Below are positions 54,696 to 63,876 of a stretch of DNA of 64,000 nt, one piece after another (position 1 is the stretch's first letter; each line of letters opens with the position of its first letter). The stretch spans positions 62,001 through 126,000 of the forward strand of contig CBDBVB010000006.1 in the NCBI GenBank assembly GCA_965212545.1, written 5' to 3'. Below the pieces are notes generated by a model. That model ran no database searches and was not told the origin of the DNA. It was given only the letters and a program-made list of their open reading frames with translations. The DNA is from JABDIP01 sp965212545. GTDB taxonomy: Bacteria; Pseudomonadota; Alphaproteobacteria; DSM-16000; Inquilinaceae. Both the position numbers and the translations under genes were made by a program.

Positions 54696-55664
54696 ATGAC
54701 GGATCTGGTGGTGTGCGCGCGCAGGGTGAGGCGGGCTTCCAGGGGCGGGCCGGCCCGATTCGAAGCCGAACCGGGGCAGACCCGCTATCTTCTCGTGCCG
54801 CCCGACAAACTGCCGGAGCCGGACCAGCAGGTGCGGCCGGAGCAATGGTTCGGCGAAGCCATGGTGCGGGCGACGGCGAAGAGCGAAGACGGTAAATCCG
54901 GAAACATCGTCGTCTTCGTGCATGGCTACAACAATGGCTTCGACAATGTCATGTGGCGCCACCGCCGGCTGCGCGACGATCTGGACGCAGCCGGGTTCCA
55001 GGGCACTGTCGCCACATTCGCCTGGCCCAGCGACACCAACGTGCTCAATTATCTGGAGGATCGCAGCGACGCGCGGCAAGTGGCGCTGCAGCTGGTGACG
55101 GGGGTGATCCGCCGGTTCGCACATTTCCAGCGCCCGGACTGCGAAGTCAACGCGCATTTGCTATGCCACTCGACCGGCGCCTTCCTGGTGCGCGAGGCGT
55201 TCGACGACGCCGACGACCGGGCCGCCATCGCCGCCCACAACTGGACCGTCAGCCAGGTCGCCTTCATCGCCGCGGACGTGTCCAGCCATTCGATGCGGGC
55301 GGACGCCAGCAGCACATCGTCGCTGTTCCGCCATGCGGTGCGCATCACCAACTACATGAACCCGTTCGACAGCATCCTGAAGCTGTCGAACGCCAAGCGC
55401 ATCGGCGTGCGGCCCCGGGTCGGCCGGGTCGGCCTGCCGCCCGACGCGCCGGACAAATGCGTCGATGTCGATTGCGGCAGCCATTTCCAGACCCTGGACG
55501 AGGACACCGCGACCCATACCGGGACCTTCAACCACTCCTGGCATATCGGCGATCCGGTCTTCGCCCAGGATTTGTGCGAGACCCTGCATGGCGATGTCGA
55601 CCGCCGCCGGATCAGGACTCGGAAGATCGGCCCGGACGGCCGGCTGCATTTGCGGAGCGATTGA
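54696..55664 (+). CDS. Alpha/beta hydrolase, DUF900-like
   Basis: A 322-residue protein. FVHGYNNGFDNVMWR is the HG oxyanion region typical of DUF900 hydrolases, and LLCHSTGAFLVREAF holds the nucleophile elbow, where C-H-S-T-G replaces the usual G/A-H-S-M-G. H in FNHSWHIGDPVF is a candidate catalytic His. No signal peptide is seen. The substrate is unknown. It is flanked by HEAT-repeat genes on the opposite strand. Confidence 0.75.
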   Translation: MTDLVVCARRVRRASRGGPARFEAEPGQTRYLLVPPDKLPEPDQQVRPEQWFGEAMVRATAKSEDGKSGNIVVFVHGYNNGFDNVMWRHRRLRDDLDAAGFQGTVATFAWPSDTNVLNYLEDRSDARQVALQLVTGVIRRFAHFQRPDCEVNAHLLCHSTGAFLVREAFDDADDRAAIAAHNWTVSQVAFIAADVSSHSMRADASSTSSLFRHAVRITNYMNPFDSILKLSNAKRIGVRPRVGRVGLPPDAPDKCVDVDCGSHFQTLDEDTATHTGTFNHSWHIGDPVFAQDLCETLHGDVDRRRIRTRKIGPDGRLHLRSD

Positions 55665-55762
55665 TACCGCCTACCAGATCATGCCGTCAGGATGCGCAGC
55701 ACGGGAAGTTGGGTCCCTGGAATCCGAATTCTCCGGACCAGCGACTCCTGCTCTATTGCCAC

Positions 55763-56821
55763 TCAGCCCCCCGAATTGGAGATTTCGTTCAACGCATAGC
55801 GCGCCGCTACCTGAACGTTAGGATACTGCTTGTCCGCTGCCGCCGCATTCAAGGCGGGAATAGCTTCAACGGCCAGCGGCCCTATCGCAGCGAGCGCCCT
55901 GGCCGCCAATACCGGAGGAGCAAGATCCCAGCCAGAATACTCCATTCTGGTGCGGGCTATGTCGATTCCGTCTCCGGCATGCATTGTACAACCTGGCACA
56001 GTTGAGAGGTTCGCGAGAAAGTCGCGCTCGAAGAAATCGCCGGCCGGATCCGGCCCTGAAAATGGCTGCCAGGAAGCACGCAACTCCAGCAGTCGCACCA
56101 AGGCCGGCACAGCAGGCGCCGCGTTCGGACCGATTTTCCGAAGGGCATCCACCGCCCACCAGCGCACAAGCGGATCAGGATCGTCGATGGCGGAAATCAG
56201 CCCCGGAACCGCGGTGGCCGCATCCGGGCCAATCGCTCCAATGCTTTCAGCGGCCCTGGCGCGGACGAGGGAGTCGGTAGAGTGCATCGCGCGTCCCAGC
56301 ACCCAAGCGGCATCGCCCGACGCCGAACCGAGCATGCCCAGCGCCATCGCGGCGTCCGCATGCAGACTCCTTTTCTCCGAAGATTCAAGGATGTCCGCTA
56401 GGACCGGAGCAATGGAACTGGCGTGCTGCACTTGATTCCCGAGCACGTATATCGCCAAACGGCGGAGCCTCTCATCGCCACCGTCATCGACCACGATCTC
56501 CAGCAATCGCAAAACAGCGGGCTCGGCGTCCTCGTTCAAGTAGTAAAGCGCCAGAAACGTGCTCTGGCGAAAGCCAGTAGCGGCAGAGCCATCCAATTCG
56601 GTGATTAGTCGCTGCACAGCCTCTGAACGCTGTTCACCCAGCATTTGGACCAGGAATCTCATGGACAGACCACTACAGGTCCCTGATTCCACATGACTCA
56701 TGAATCTATCGACAGTGAATGGCGCAGCTTTCGAGCCGCTCCATGCGAAATAGCCCGCTCCGGCCAGAATTAGAACCACGACGACCGCCAGCCCGGTGAG
56801 CTTCATTCGACCTTTCGGCAT
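55763..56821 (-). CDS. Membrane-anchored HEAT-repeat protein (B)
   Basis: A 352-residue protein with an N-terminal anchor (LTGLAVVVVLILAGAGYFAW) and HEAT repeats from about residue 70 (VRARAAESIGAIGPDAATAVPGLISAIDDPDPLVRWWAVDALRKIGPNAAPAVPAL). A loop with several Cys and Gly (SGTCSGLS) follows the anchor. It starts a few bases after the stop of HEAT-repeat C, so the two form an operon. Function unknown. Confidence 0.75.
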   Translation of the reverse strand: MPKGRMKLTGLAVVVVLILAGAGYFAWSGSKAAPFTVDRFMSHVESGTCSGLSMRFLVQMLGEQRSEAVQRLITELDGSAATGFRQSTFLALYYLNEDAEPAVLRLLEIVVDDGGDERLRRLAIYVLGNQVQHASSIAPVLADILESSEKRSLHADAAMALGMLGSASGDAAWVLGRAMHSTDSLVRARAAESIGAIGPDAATAVPGLISAIDDPDPLVRWWAVDALRKIGPNAAPAVPALVRLLELRASWQPFSGPDPAGDFFERDFLANLSTVPGCTMHAGDGIDIARTRMEYSGWDLAPPVLAARALAAIGPLAVEAIPALNAAAADKQYPNVQVAARYALNEISNSGG

Positions 56822-56845
56822 AGCAGTATGATTCACACGCCCAAC

Positions 56846-57517
56846 CTATCGCACAGAAGCGTTTCCGATTTCGGACAGCGCCTTGATCGTCTTGGTCCTG
56901 AGTTCCGGATCGGATTCGGATTCCAGCAACACGGTCAGCACCGGTATGACGCTGTTCGGCGACGGTCCGATTTCCGGCAGCCTGTCGAGGATCAGCCGAC
57001 GCAATCGGATGTCTTCATCGGCATCGGCGACCGTGTGCATCAGTTCGGGCAGGGCGGGGGTGGCAGCGTGGCCCATATGGGCCAGGGCCAGTACGGCGCC
57101 GGCCCGGGCGTTCAGGTCTGGATCGAAACGCAGGACATCGGCAACGAGGCGGACTGCCTCGTCGCGATGGCTGCCCAGCCGGTCAACCGCGCGCTCGATC
57201 AGCACAACACGGACACTGACGAGGTCGAGTTCCCGCAGCTGATTGGGCAGCGGCGCCGGGGCTGGACCGCTTCGCAAAGCCGCCACCGGCACCGTGACCG
57301 GCACCAGCGGCACGCATTGGAAGACGTACAGTTCGTCCAGCAGGGCCTCGACTTCATCGGCATGGGCGGTCGAGAAGGCATGGCTCAGGACCGCATGGAC
57401 CAGGGCGCCGAAGACCAGCACCGCCAGCGCCGCCAGCCGCCGGTGACGCAGGCCGAACGCCTTCCAGGCCTGCCACGGACTGCGGTGCGTGCCGGCAGCC
57501 TGCCGCTCATCGCCCAT
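56846..57517 (-). CDS. Membrane-anchored HEAT-repeat protein (C)
   Basis: A 223-residue protein with an anchor (RLAALAVLVFGALVHAVLSHAF) and shorter repeats (ARAGAVLALAHMGHAATPALPELMHTVADADEDIRLRRLILDRLPEIGP). It is first in a two-gene operon with HEAT-repeat B. The ATG at 57517 is taken as start; an upstream ATG adds 16 residues. Confidence 0.72.
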   Translation of the reverse strand: MGDERQAAGTHRSPWQAWKAFGLRHRRLAALAVLVFGALVHAVLSHAFSTAHADEVEALLDELYVFQCVPLVPVTVPVAALRSGPAPAPLPNQLRELDLVSVRVVLIERAVDRLGSHRDEAVRLVADVLRFDPDLNARAGAVLALAHMGHAATPALPELMHTVADADEDIRLRRLILDRLPEIGPSPNSVIPVLTVLLESESDPELRTKTIKALSEIGNASVR

Positions 57518-57685
57518 CGGTCGTTCCCGAATCTCTGGTCTCGATCCCCTGACCGGGGCGTTCACTATGGCCGTTCATGCTTTTCGGCCGGGTTAACGGA
57601 CTCCGACGGCGCCTGAGAGCATTGGCCGGGCAGGCATTGCGGTCTATCTTCCGCCGCCGGACCCAATCAGCGCGAGAGCCTGCCC

Positions 57686-58933
57686 GTGAGCCCATTCGAT
57701 GCCGCCGCCGCCCTGGTCGTCCTGGCCGCCGTGCTGGGATTTGCCAATTACCGGCTGATCGGCCTGCCGCATACCATCGGATTGACCATCATGGGGGCGT
57801 TGGCCTCGCTGGGTGTCGTCGGGCTCGACGCGCTGGCCCCGGGGCTGGGGTTGGGGCAGTCGGTACGGGGCTTCGTCGCCGGGCTCGATTTTCCCGACAC
57901 GCTGCTGAACGGCATGCTGTCCTTCCTGTTGTTTGCCGGCGCCCTGCATGTCGATCTGGGCAATCTGCTGCAGCGCAAATGGGCGGTGGCGCTGATGTCC
58001 ACGGTCGGGGTGGTGGTCTCCACCCTGGTCATCGCCGCCGGGTTCAGCCTGATCACCGGCTGGTTCGGCTTCCCTGTCCCGTTCGCCTGGTGCCTGGTGT
58101 TCGGCGCGCTGATCAGCCCGACCGACCCGGTGGCGGTGATGGGCATCCTGAAGACCGCCAAGGTGCCGCCGACCCTGGAGGCCAAGGTGGCCGGCGAGAG
58201 CCTGTTCAATGACGGCGTCGGCGTCGTGGTGTTCTCGATCCTGCTGGCTGCGGCGGTCGGCGGGGCGGAATTCTCTCTGGGCAACGCCGCCGAGCTATTC
58301 CTGCTGGAGGCCGGCGGCGGCGCACTGCTGGGCCTGATCGTCGGCTGGATTGCCTATCGTGCCATGCGCTCGATCGACGAGCATAATCTGGAAGTGCTGA
58401 TCACCCTGGCGCTGGTGATGGGCGGCTATGCCCTGGCGCACCGGCTGCACCTGGCCGGCCCGGTGGCGATGGCGGTCGCCGGGCTGATCATCGGCAATCA
58501 TGGCACACGCTTCGCCATGAGCGACCGCACCCGCCAGCATCTGACCAGCTTCTGGTCCCTGGTGGACGAGATCCTGAACTCGGTGCTGTTCCTGCTGATC
58601 GGGCTGGAGATCGTGGCGATCGCCCGGGATTTCGGACACCTGACCATCGGCGTCGTCTCGATCGCCCTGGTGCTGGCGGCGCGCGCCGTCGCCGTCGGCG
58701 TGCCCTACCTGATGATCACGCCCTTCGCGCCGTTCACCCGGGGCGCCTATCCGATCCTGGTGTGGGGCGGGCTGCGCGGCGGCATCTCCATCGCGCTCGC
58801 CCTGTCGCTGCCGGCCGGACCGGAAAAGGTGACGATCCTGACCGCGACCTATGTGATCGTGGTGTTCTCGGTCATCGTGCAAGGTGCCAGCGTGGGCGCC
58901 GCGGCGCGGCGTTTCGTGGGGCAGGGTGCGTAG
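57686..58933 (+). CDS. Na+/H+ antiporter, CPA1 (NhaP) family
   Basis: A 415-residue protein of about 12 membrane helices. GALISPTDPVAVMGILK and GESLFNDGVGVVVFSILLA hold the ion-binding Asp residues (the ND motif), and ILVWGGLRGGISIALALSLP is the conserved late helix. It exchanges Na+ (or K+) for H+. The start is a GTG at 57686. The MoeB-like gene follows after 7 bases and may share its transcript. Confidence 0.92.
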   Translation: MSPFDAAAALVVLAAVLGFANYRLIGLPHTIGLTIMGALASLGVVGLDALAPGLGLGQSVRGFVAGLDFPDTLLNGMLSFLLFAGALHVDLGNLLQRKWAVALMSTVGVVVSTLVIAAGFSLITGWFGFPVPFAWCLVFGALISPTDPVAVMGILKTAKVPPTLEAKVAGESLFNDGVGVVVFSILLAAAVGGAEFSLGNAAELFLLEAGGGALLGLIVGWIAYRAMRSIDEHNLEVLITLALVMGGYALAHRLHLAGPVAMAVAGLIIGNHGTRFAMSDRTRQHLTSFWSLVDEILNSVLFLLIGLEIVAIARDFGHLTIGVVSIALVLAARAVAVGVPYLMITPFAPFTRGAYPILVWGGLRGGISIALALSLPAGPEKVTILTATYVIVVFSVIVQGASVGAAARRFVGQGA

Positions 58934-58940
58934 CCGGCCG

Positions 58941-59732
58941 ATGGAATTCACCGACGACCAGATTCAGCGCTATGCCCGGCACATCATCCTGCCGGAGGTC
59001 GGCGGAACCGGGCAGGAGCGGCTGCTGGGATCCCGGGTGCTGGTGGTCGGGGCCGGTGGGCTGGGGGCGCCGGTACTGCTGTATCTGGCGGCGGCCGGGG
59101 TCGGCGCTCTGGGGGTGATCGACGACGACACGGTCGATCTCAGCAATCTGCAGCGCCAGATCATCCACGACACCGCCGCCATCGGTGTCAACAAGGTGGA
59201 CAGCGCCGCCGCCCGCATCTCCGCCATCAACCCGGATGTGACGGTCGAGCGCCACCATGCGCGCCTGACCGCCGATAACGCGCTGTCGCTGATCGCCGGC
59301 TACGACATCGTCGCCGACGGCAGCGACAATTTCGTCACCCGCTATCTGGTCAACGATGCATGCTATCTGGCGAAGCGGCCGCTGGTCTCGGCCGCACTGC
59401 TGCGCTTCGACGGGCAGATCGCCACCTTCAAGGCCCATGAGGGCCCGCCCCACCCATGCTATCGCTGCGTCTTTCCCGAGGCGCCGCCGCCGGGAACCGT
59501 GCCGAGCTGTTCGGAGGCCGGGGTCCTGGGCGCGCTGGCCGGGCTGGTCGGGTCGATGCAGGCGATCGAGGTGGTCAAGGAACTGCTCGGGATCGGCGAG
59601 AGCCTGTCCGGCCGCCTGCTGATGATCGATTCCCTGGCGAGCGAATTCCGCAGGCTGACGGTGCCGCGCGATCCCGACTGTCCGTTGTGCGGCGCCAAGG
59701 CTACGATCGAGGATCTCTCCGCCCATGGCTGA
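58941..59732 (+). CDS. MoeB/ThiF-family adenylyltransferase
   Basis: A 263-residue E1-like enzyme. VLVVGAGGLGAPVLLYLAAAGVG is the ATP site, DLSNLQRQIIHD follows, and the probable active Cys is in PSCSEAGVLG. CYRC and CPLC form the zinc site. It activates the C-terminus of a ubiquitin-like sulfur carrier (MoaD or ThiS). Without the rhodanese extension it is MoeB-size. The next gene, DsrE-like, overlaps it by eight bases. Confidence 0.9.
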   Translation: MEFTDDQIQRYARHIILPEVGGTGQERLLGSRVLVVGAGGLGAPVLLYLAAAGVGALGVIDDDTVDLSNLQRQIIHDTAAIGVNKVDSAAARISAINPDVTVERHHARLTADNALSLIAGYDIVADGSDNFVTRYLVNDACYLAKRPLVSAALLRFDGQIATFKAHEGPPHPCYRCVFPEAPPPGTVPSCSEAGVLGALAGLVGSMQAIEVVKELLGIGESLSGRLLMIDSLASEFRRLTVPRDPDCPLCGAKATIEDLSAHG

Positions 59733-60129
59733 CGGCCCCGACAAACTGTCCATCATCGTCTTCGACGGCCGGTTCGACCGGGTACATTACGCCCTGGTCA
59801 TGGCCAGCGCCGCCGCCGCCACCAACCGCGCCGCCACGCTGTTTTTCACCGGCCACGCCCTGCCGGCCCTGGCCCCCGGCGGCTGGCGGCGCCTGCAAGG
59901 CGAGTCCGAAGCCACCAATGCCGATTTCCGCAAGAAAGGCGTCGCCGATTTCGAGGCCCTGCTGGAGGCTTGTCGCGATCTGGGCGTGCGCTTCATCGCC
60001 TGCGAGATGGGTCTCCGCGCCGCCGGCCTGACCGAGAAGGACCTGGACCCGGACCTGCCCATCGAGGTCGCCGGCGTGGTGACCTTCCTGGGGGATGCCT
60101 CGAAGACCGGGACGATCATGTTCATTTGA
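59725..60129 (+). CDS. DsrE/DsrF-like family protein
   Basis: A 134-residue protein of the DsrE fold, with LSIIVFDGRFDRVHYALVMASAAAAT at the N-terminus and a conserved Cys in FIACEMGLRAAG. Members hand on sulfur as a persulfide or are peroxiredoxin-like. The eight-base overlap with the MoeB/ThiF-like gene implies joint translation and a shared role in sulfur transfer. Confidence 0.85.
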   Translation: MADGPDKLSIIVFDGRFDRVHYALVMASAAAATNRAATLFFTGHALPALAPGGWRRLQGESEATNADFRKKGVADFEALLEACRDLGVRFIACEMGLRAAGLTEKDLDPDLPIEVAGVVTFLGDASKTGTIMFI

Positions 60130-60222
60130 GAGCCCATTAGGCCGAGGCGGTCCAAGGGCTTAACCCTCCGTTGGCGACCTTTAATGCATTTTGCTGGCAG
60201 CTCTCATGATCGAGGCCGAACG

Positions 60223-61305
60223 ATGCGAATGTGGGGTACGGGACTCTATCAAAGCGAATATGCCTACGATCTGAAGTCGGAAGTCCTGCAGTTACTGTCA
60301 TTGCCATTCGATATCGACGAAGTTCTCAGGATCTTGGGCGAGGATCATCCCGAGGCAAACGAACCTGACCATGAGATGCACCCGGAATACTGGCTTGTGA
60401 TTCAAGACCAGTTTCATGCATTCGGTATCCAGAGAATGGATGCCAAGGACCAAGCGTCAAAGATCATCCGAGATGGCCCCGACCTCTCAGCCTGGTGCGA
60501 CCTTGACGGCGGCGAAGCAAATATCCGCCGACGCGCCAAGGTTCTCGACAGGCTGTTGGAAAAGTGGGCCACACCCCGCAGGCGGCCTCGAAAGCGAAAG
60601 ATTATCGAGGATGGCGGCCCATTCCTTTTGGATGTTGGCGACGTCGTCGCCGTGAACTATGGCCTGCGATTGGGGGAGCGCTATCTACAGGGCGGTGCGC
60701 GGCGAGATCGCTGGGGTGCATTCATTGTGCTCAACCGCATCAGGTTGCACGGTGTGTTGCCGCGCTATGCCGTCGCACAACTCACCGTGGACCGAGAGGA
60801 CACGCCGCCAGATCTTGAGGCATGTCTTGCCTCTGATATCGAAAACAGACTTCTTCCTCCGCACCTCGCTGGAATAGACCCGCCGGAGACATTCGTCGGA
60901 GAGCCGCTGATGCTTCCATCCATTGTGAAGTATCTGACCGAGCGCGGCGAACCTGCCACCCCGGAGAGCGCCAGAAAGCTCTTTCTCGGGACCGCCAACA
61001 TGGACGTGGGTCAGCAAGCCTATCTAAGGCGGAAACGCCTCTTGGTATTCTTCGAAGCAATCTCAGCCCGCAGGCTCGAAAAAATGCAAGCCCGGGTGGT
61101 TGGCCGACTCAAGCTCGATGAGAATAGGCTGGGAATCGATTTCCCATTCATCTATTCGCCGAAACGACGCTACGTGGAAATGGACCATGCGAGCCTTAGT
61201 TTCTTCCGAAGGTTGACGCGGACTCCTGAGGATGCATTCGTCGCGGGATTCCATTGGCCAATTGCGCAGTACGTCGACGAGGCCAATTGGCCAAGTCCTG
61301 TCTAG
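60223..61305 (+). CDS. Hypothetical protein with DUF4259-like N-terminus
   Basis: A 360-residue protein. MWGTGLYQSEYAYDLKSEVLQLL resembles the WGxGxFxNDxAxD start of DUF4259 proteins, which are often found beside immunity or accessory genes. The centre has a basic stretch (RRRPRKRK) and a beta-rich part (DVGDVVAVNYGLRLGERY, GAFIVLNRIRLHG). Codon use is slightly less GC-rich than the neighbours. GAGG lies before the ATG at 60223; the real start might be two codons later. No function assigned. Confidence 0.6.
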   Translation: MRMWGTGLYQSEYAYDLKSEVLQLLSLPFDIDEVLRILGEDHPEANEPDHEMHPEYWLVIQDQFHAFGIQRMDAKDQASKIIRDGPDLSAWCDLDGGEANIRRRAKVLDRLLEKWATPRRRPRKRKIIEDGGPFLLDVGDVVAVNYGLRLGERYLQGGARRDRWGAFIVLNRIRLHGVLPRYAVAQLTVDREDTPPDLEACLASDIENRLLPPHLAGIDPPETFVGEPLMLPSIVKYLTERGEPATPESARKLFLGTANMDVGQQAYLRRKRLLVFFEAISARRLEKMQARVVGRLKLDENRLGIDFPFIYSPKRRYVEMDHASLSFFRRLTRTPEDAFVAGFHWPIAQYVDEANWPSPV

Positions 61306-61340
61306 GAGCCTGCATATCTCAAGCTGGGCGTCTTGCCCAT

Positions 61341-62330
61341 TCAGAACTCCGTTTCAAGCACGATGTCGGGCGGGGTGTGGCCGTCGACCCAGGTGCGGAT
61401 GTTGATGATGACTTTCTCGCCCATGTCGATGCGGCCCTCCAGGGTGGCCGAGCCCATATGCGGCAGCAGGACCACGTTGGGCAGCTTCAGGAGCTTGGGG
61501 CTGACCGCCGGCTCATGCTCGAAGACGTCGAGGCCGGCGCCGGCGATCTCGCCGCGTTCGAGCACCCGGGCCAGGGTCTTCTCGTCGACCACCTCGCCGC
61601 GCGAGGTGTTGACCAGGATCGCGTGGCGCGGCATCAGCGCCAGCCGGCGTGGCGACAGCAGGTGATAGGTGGCCGGGGTGTGCGGGCAATTGACCGAGAT
61701 GATGTCCATGCGGGCCAACATTTGGTCCAGGCTGTCCCAATAGGTCGCCTCAAGCTCGGCCTCGGTCTCCTCGCGCACCCGCCGCCGGTTGTGATAGTGA
61801 ATCGACAGTCCGAAGCCGCGCGCCCGGCGCGCCACCGCGCGGCCGATGCGGCCCATGCCGATGATTCCGAGCCGCTTGCCGTAGAGCCGGTGCCCGAGCA
61901 TGCCGGTCGGGCTCCAGCCGGTCCATTCGCCGGACCGCACCAGCGCCTCGCCTTCGACCAGCCGGCGGGCCACGGCCAGGATCAGCGCCATGGTCATGTC
62001 GGCGGTATCCTCGGTCAGGACGCCCGGCGTATTGGTGACGGCGATGCCGCGTTCCTTGGCGGCGTGGATGTCGATGTGGTCGACGCCGGTGCCGAAACTG
62101 GCGATCAGCTTCAACTGGTCGCCGGCGTCCTTGATCAGCTCGGCATCGATCCGGTCGGTGACGGTCGGCACAAGCACTTCCGCCTCGTTCATCGCGGCGG
62201 AAAGCCCGGCCCGGTCCATCGGCGAGTCGTCGATGTTCAGCCGCGGCTCGAAGAGCTCCATCATCCGCGTCTCGATGACGTCCGGCAGCTTGCGGGTGAC
62301 GATGACGAGGGGCTTCTTGCGGTCCGACAT
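61341..62330 (-). CDS. D-isomer-specific 2-hydroxyacid dehydrogenase (glyoxylate reductase-like)
   Basis: A 329-residue NAD(P)-dependent enzyme. GIIGMGRIGRAVARRARGFG binds the nucleotide, followed by HNRRR, which favours NADP. NTSRGEVVDE (Arg), EHEPAVSPKL (Glu) and LLPHMGSAT (His) form the catalytic set. ASFGTGVDHIDIHAAKERGIAVTNTPGVLTEDTADMT is typical of glyoxylate/hydroxypyruvate reductases. The ATG at 62330 is preferred over one 23 codons upstream. Confidence 0.9.
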   Translation of the reverse strand: MSDRKKPLVIVTRKLPDVIETRMMELFEPRLNIDDSPMDRAGLSAAMNEAEVLVPTVTDRIDAELIKDAGDQLKLIASFGTGVDHIDIHAAKERGIAVTNTPGVLTEDTADMTMALILAVARRLVEGEALVRSGEWTGWSPTGMLGHRLYGKRLGIIGMGRIGRAVARRARGFGLSIHYHNRRRVREETEAELEATYWDSLDQMLARMDIISVNCPHTPATYHLLSPRRLALMPRHAILVNTSRGEVVDEKTLARVLERGEIAGAGLDVFEHEPAVSPKLLKLPNVVLLPHMGSATLEGRIDMGEKVIINIRTWVDGHTPPDIVLETEF

Positions 62331-62541
62331 CGGCGGGCGGCCTTTCAAGGCGTGCGGATCGCGGAGGGTTGATCCGCTATTACGGTACCGTGCCGGCACC
62401 GGGTCCGACTATCTGGATAATGCGCCAGCCGCGCCATGGCAAGCGGCCCGCGCCGGACCGGCCTCGGCATGTGGCTTGACCGGCCGGACCGCCGATCCGA
62501 TAAAGAGTCCCAAGGAGATCAGTCATTTCGCCGATGGCCTT

Positions 62542-63048
62542 ATGATACGCACCGTTCTCGCGCCGCTGTTCGCCGCATTGTTGGCTTTCGTTACAGGGCC
62601 GGCCCTGGCGGATAGCGGCCTGCCGGTGCCGCGCTTCGTGACCTTGAAGGGCGACGAGGTCAACGTCCGTGCCGGTCCCGGACGCCGCTACCCGATCAAC
62701 TGGGTGTTCCTGCGCCAGGAGATGCCGGTCGAGGTGGTGGCCGAGTTCGACACCTGGCGAAAAATCCGAGATTTCGAAGGCACCGAGGGCTGGGTGCATC
62801 AATCGCTGCTGTCCGGCCGACGTGGCGCGCTGGTGCTGGGAGAGGAGATCCGCGATCTGCGGCTCGAACCGGAGCCCGGCGCACGGGTGGTCGCCCGCGC
62901 CGAGCCCGGCGTGATCGGACGCCTGTTGCGCTGTCCGGTCGATTCGGCGCCGGAGGAGGGGTGGTGCTACCTGGACATTGCCGGCTATCGCGGCTGGCTG
63001 CCGCGGGACGATCTGTGGGGCGTCTATCAGGATGAAGAGGTGAAATAG
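62542..63048 (+). CDS. Exported SH3-domain protein
   Basis: A 168-residue protein with a signal peptide (VLAPLFAALLAFVTGPALA) and two bacterial SH3-like modules (LKGDEVNVRAGPGRRYPINWVF with WRKIRDFEGTEGWVH, then EPGARVVARAEPGVIGRLLRC with GYRGWLPRDDLWGVY). Such domains bind peptidoglycan or proteins in the periplasm. No enzyme domain is attached. Divergent from the dehydrogenase. Confidence 0.87.
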   Translation: MIRTVLAPLFAALLAFVTGPALADSGLPVPRFVTLKGDEVNVRAGPGRRYPINWVFLRQEMPVEVVAEFDTWRKIRDFEGTEGWVHQSLLSGRRGALVLGEEIRDLRLEPEPGARVVARAEPGVIGRLLRCPVDSAPEEGWCYLDIAGYRGWLPRDDLWGVYQDEEVK

Positions 63049-63122
63049 CCTTCCGCGCCGAACCGGCGTATGATCGGAAACGGCTGCCGGGTATCGTCAT
63101 TCGATCAGAAAGGCCGATCGCC

Positions 63123-63743
63123 ATGGCAAACTTCAGCGAACGACAACTCCGCTGGTTCCTCGGGACGATCGGTTTCGGATCCTTCCTGCTCCTGCTGGCG
63201 ATCGAGATCCTCACGGAATCGGACGATCTGTCGCTTCTCGACGTAATCTTCGATGCCATCACGCTGCTGCTGACGATCGGCGCCGCCGTTGGCGTGGCGC
63301 TGCTGATACAGCGCGTGCAGACGCAGCAAGAGGAGCGGATGACGCTGATCCGGGACCTGGAGGTTGCCCGCTCGGAAGGAGAGGGCTGGCGACGGAAGGT
63401 CCATGCCCACCTGAACGGATTGCGAGCCGAGATCACCAACCAGTTCGGCGACTGGGGCATGACCGACGCCGAGCAGGAAGTCGGCCTGCTGATCCTCAAG
63501 GGCCTGAGCCACAAGGAAATCGCATCGCTGCGAGGCACGACGGAGGCCACCGTGCGCCAGCAGGCGCAATCGATCTATGCGCGCTCGAACCTGCCGGGCA
63601 AATCGGCGTTCTCCGCCTATTTCCTGGAGGACCTCTTCAATCCGGAATTGCCAGCCAACGGAAGCGCCGCCGATGCGCCGGACGACGATGCCGTAGCGGC
63701 AACGTCAGCCGCATCGAACCGCCCAGCCGCTGCCGCCGAATAG
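63123..63743 (+). CDS. Membrane-tethered LuxR-type regulator
   Basis: A 206-residue protein. Two hydrophobic helices (about 12-28 and 44-63) precede a coiled-coil-like linker (QRVQTQQEERMTLIRDLEVARSEGEGW) and a GerE/LuxR-type helix-turn-helix (MTDAEQEVGLLILKGLSHKEIASLRGTTEATVRQQAQSIYARSNLPGKSAFSAYFLEDL, about 112-170). The tail is disordered and Ala-rich. No receiver or ligand domain is present, so the membrane part may sense the envelope state. Confidence 0.82.
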   Translation: MANFSERQLRWFLGTIGFGSFLLLLAIEILTESDDLSLLDVIFDAITLLLTIGAAVGVALLIQRVQTQQEERMTLIRDLEVARSEGEGWRRKVHAHLNGLRAEITNQFGDWGMTDAEQEVGLLILKGLSHKEIASLRGTTEATVRQQAQSIYARSNLPGKSAFSAYFLEDLFNPELPANGSAADAPDDDAVAATSAASNRPAAAAE

Positions 63744-63876
63744 CTCAGACTTACCTTTAAAATTTAGGTTCAAACAACTGATATTTAATCGATCTTAGTC
63801 GATCTCCGGCAGCGCCGCCAAGTGCGGATCGTCTGAATGATCGATGCCGGGCCGGAAAAGCCGGGAGTGGTCCGGA
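63744..63876. other. Convergent gap, AT-rich start
   Basis: A 133-base gap between two converging genes. Its first 60 bases are AT-rich with a near-palindrome (CCTTTAAAATTTAGG). No clear terminator with a T-run was found. Confidence 0.35.
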
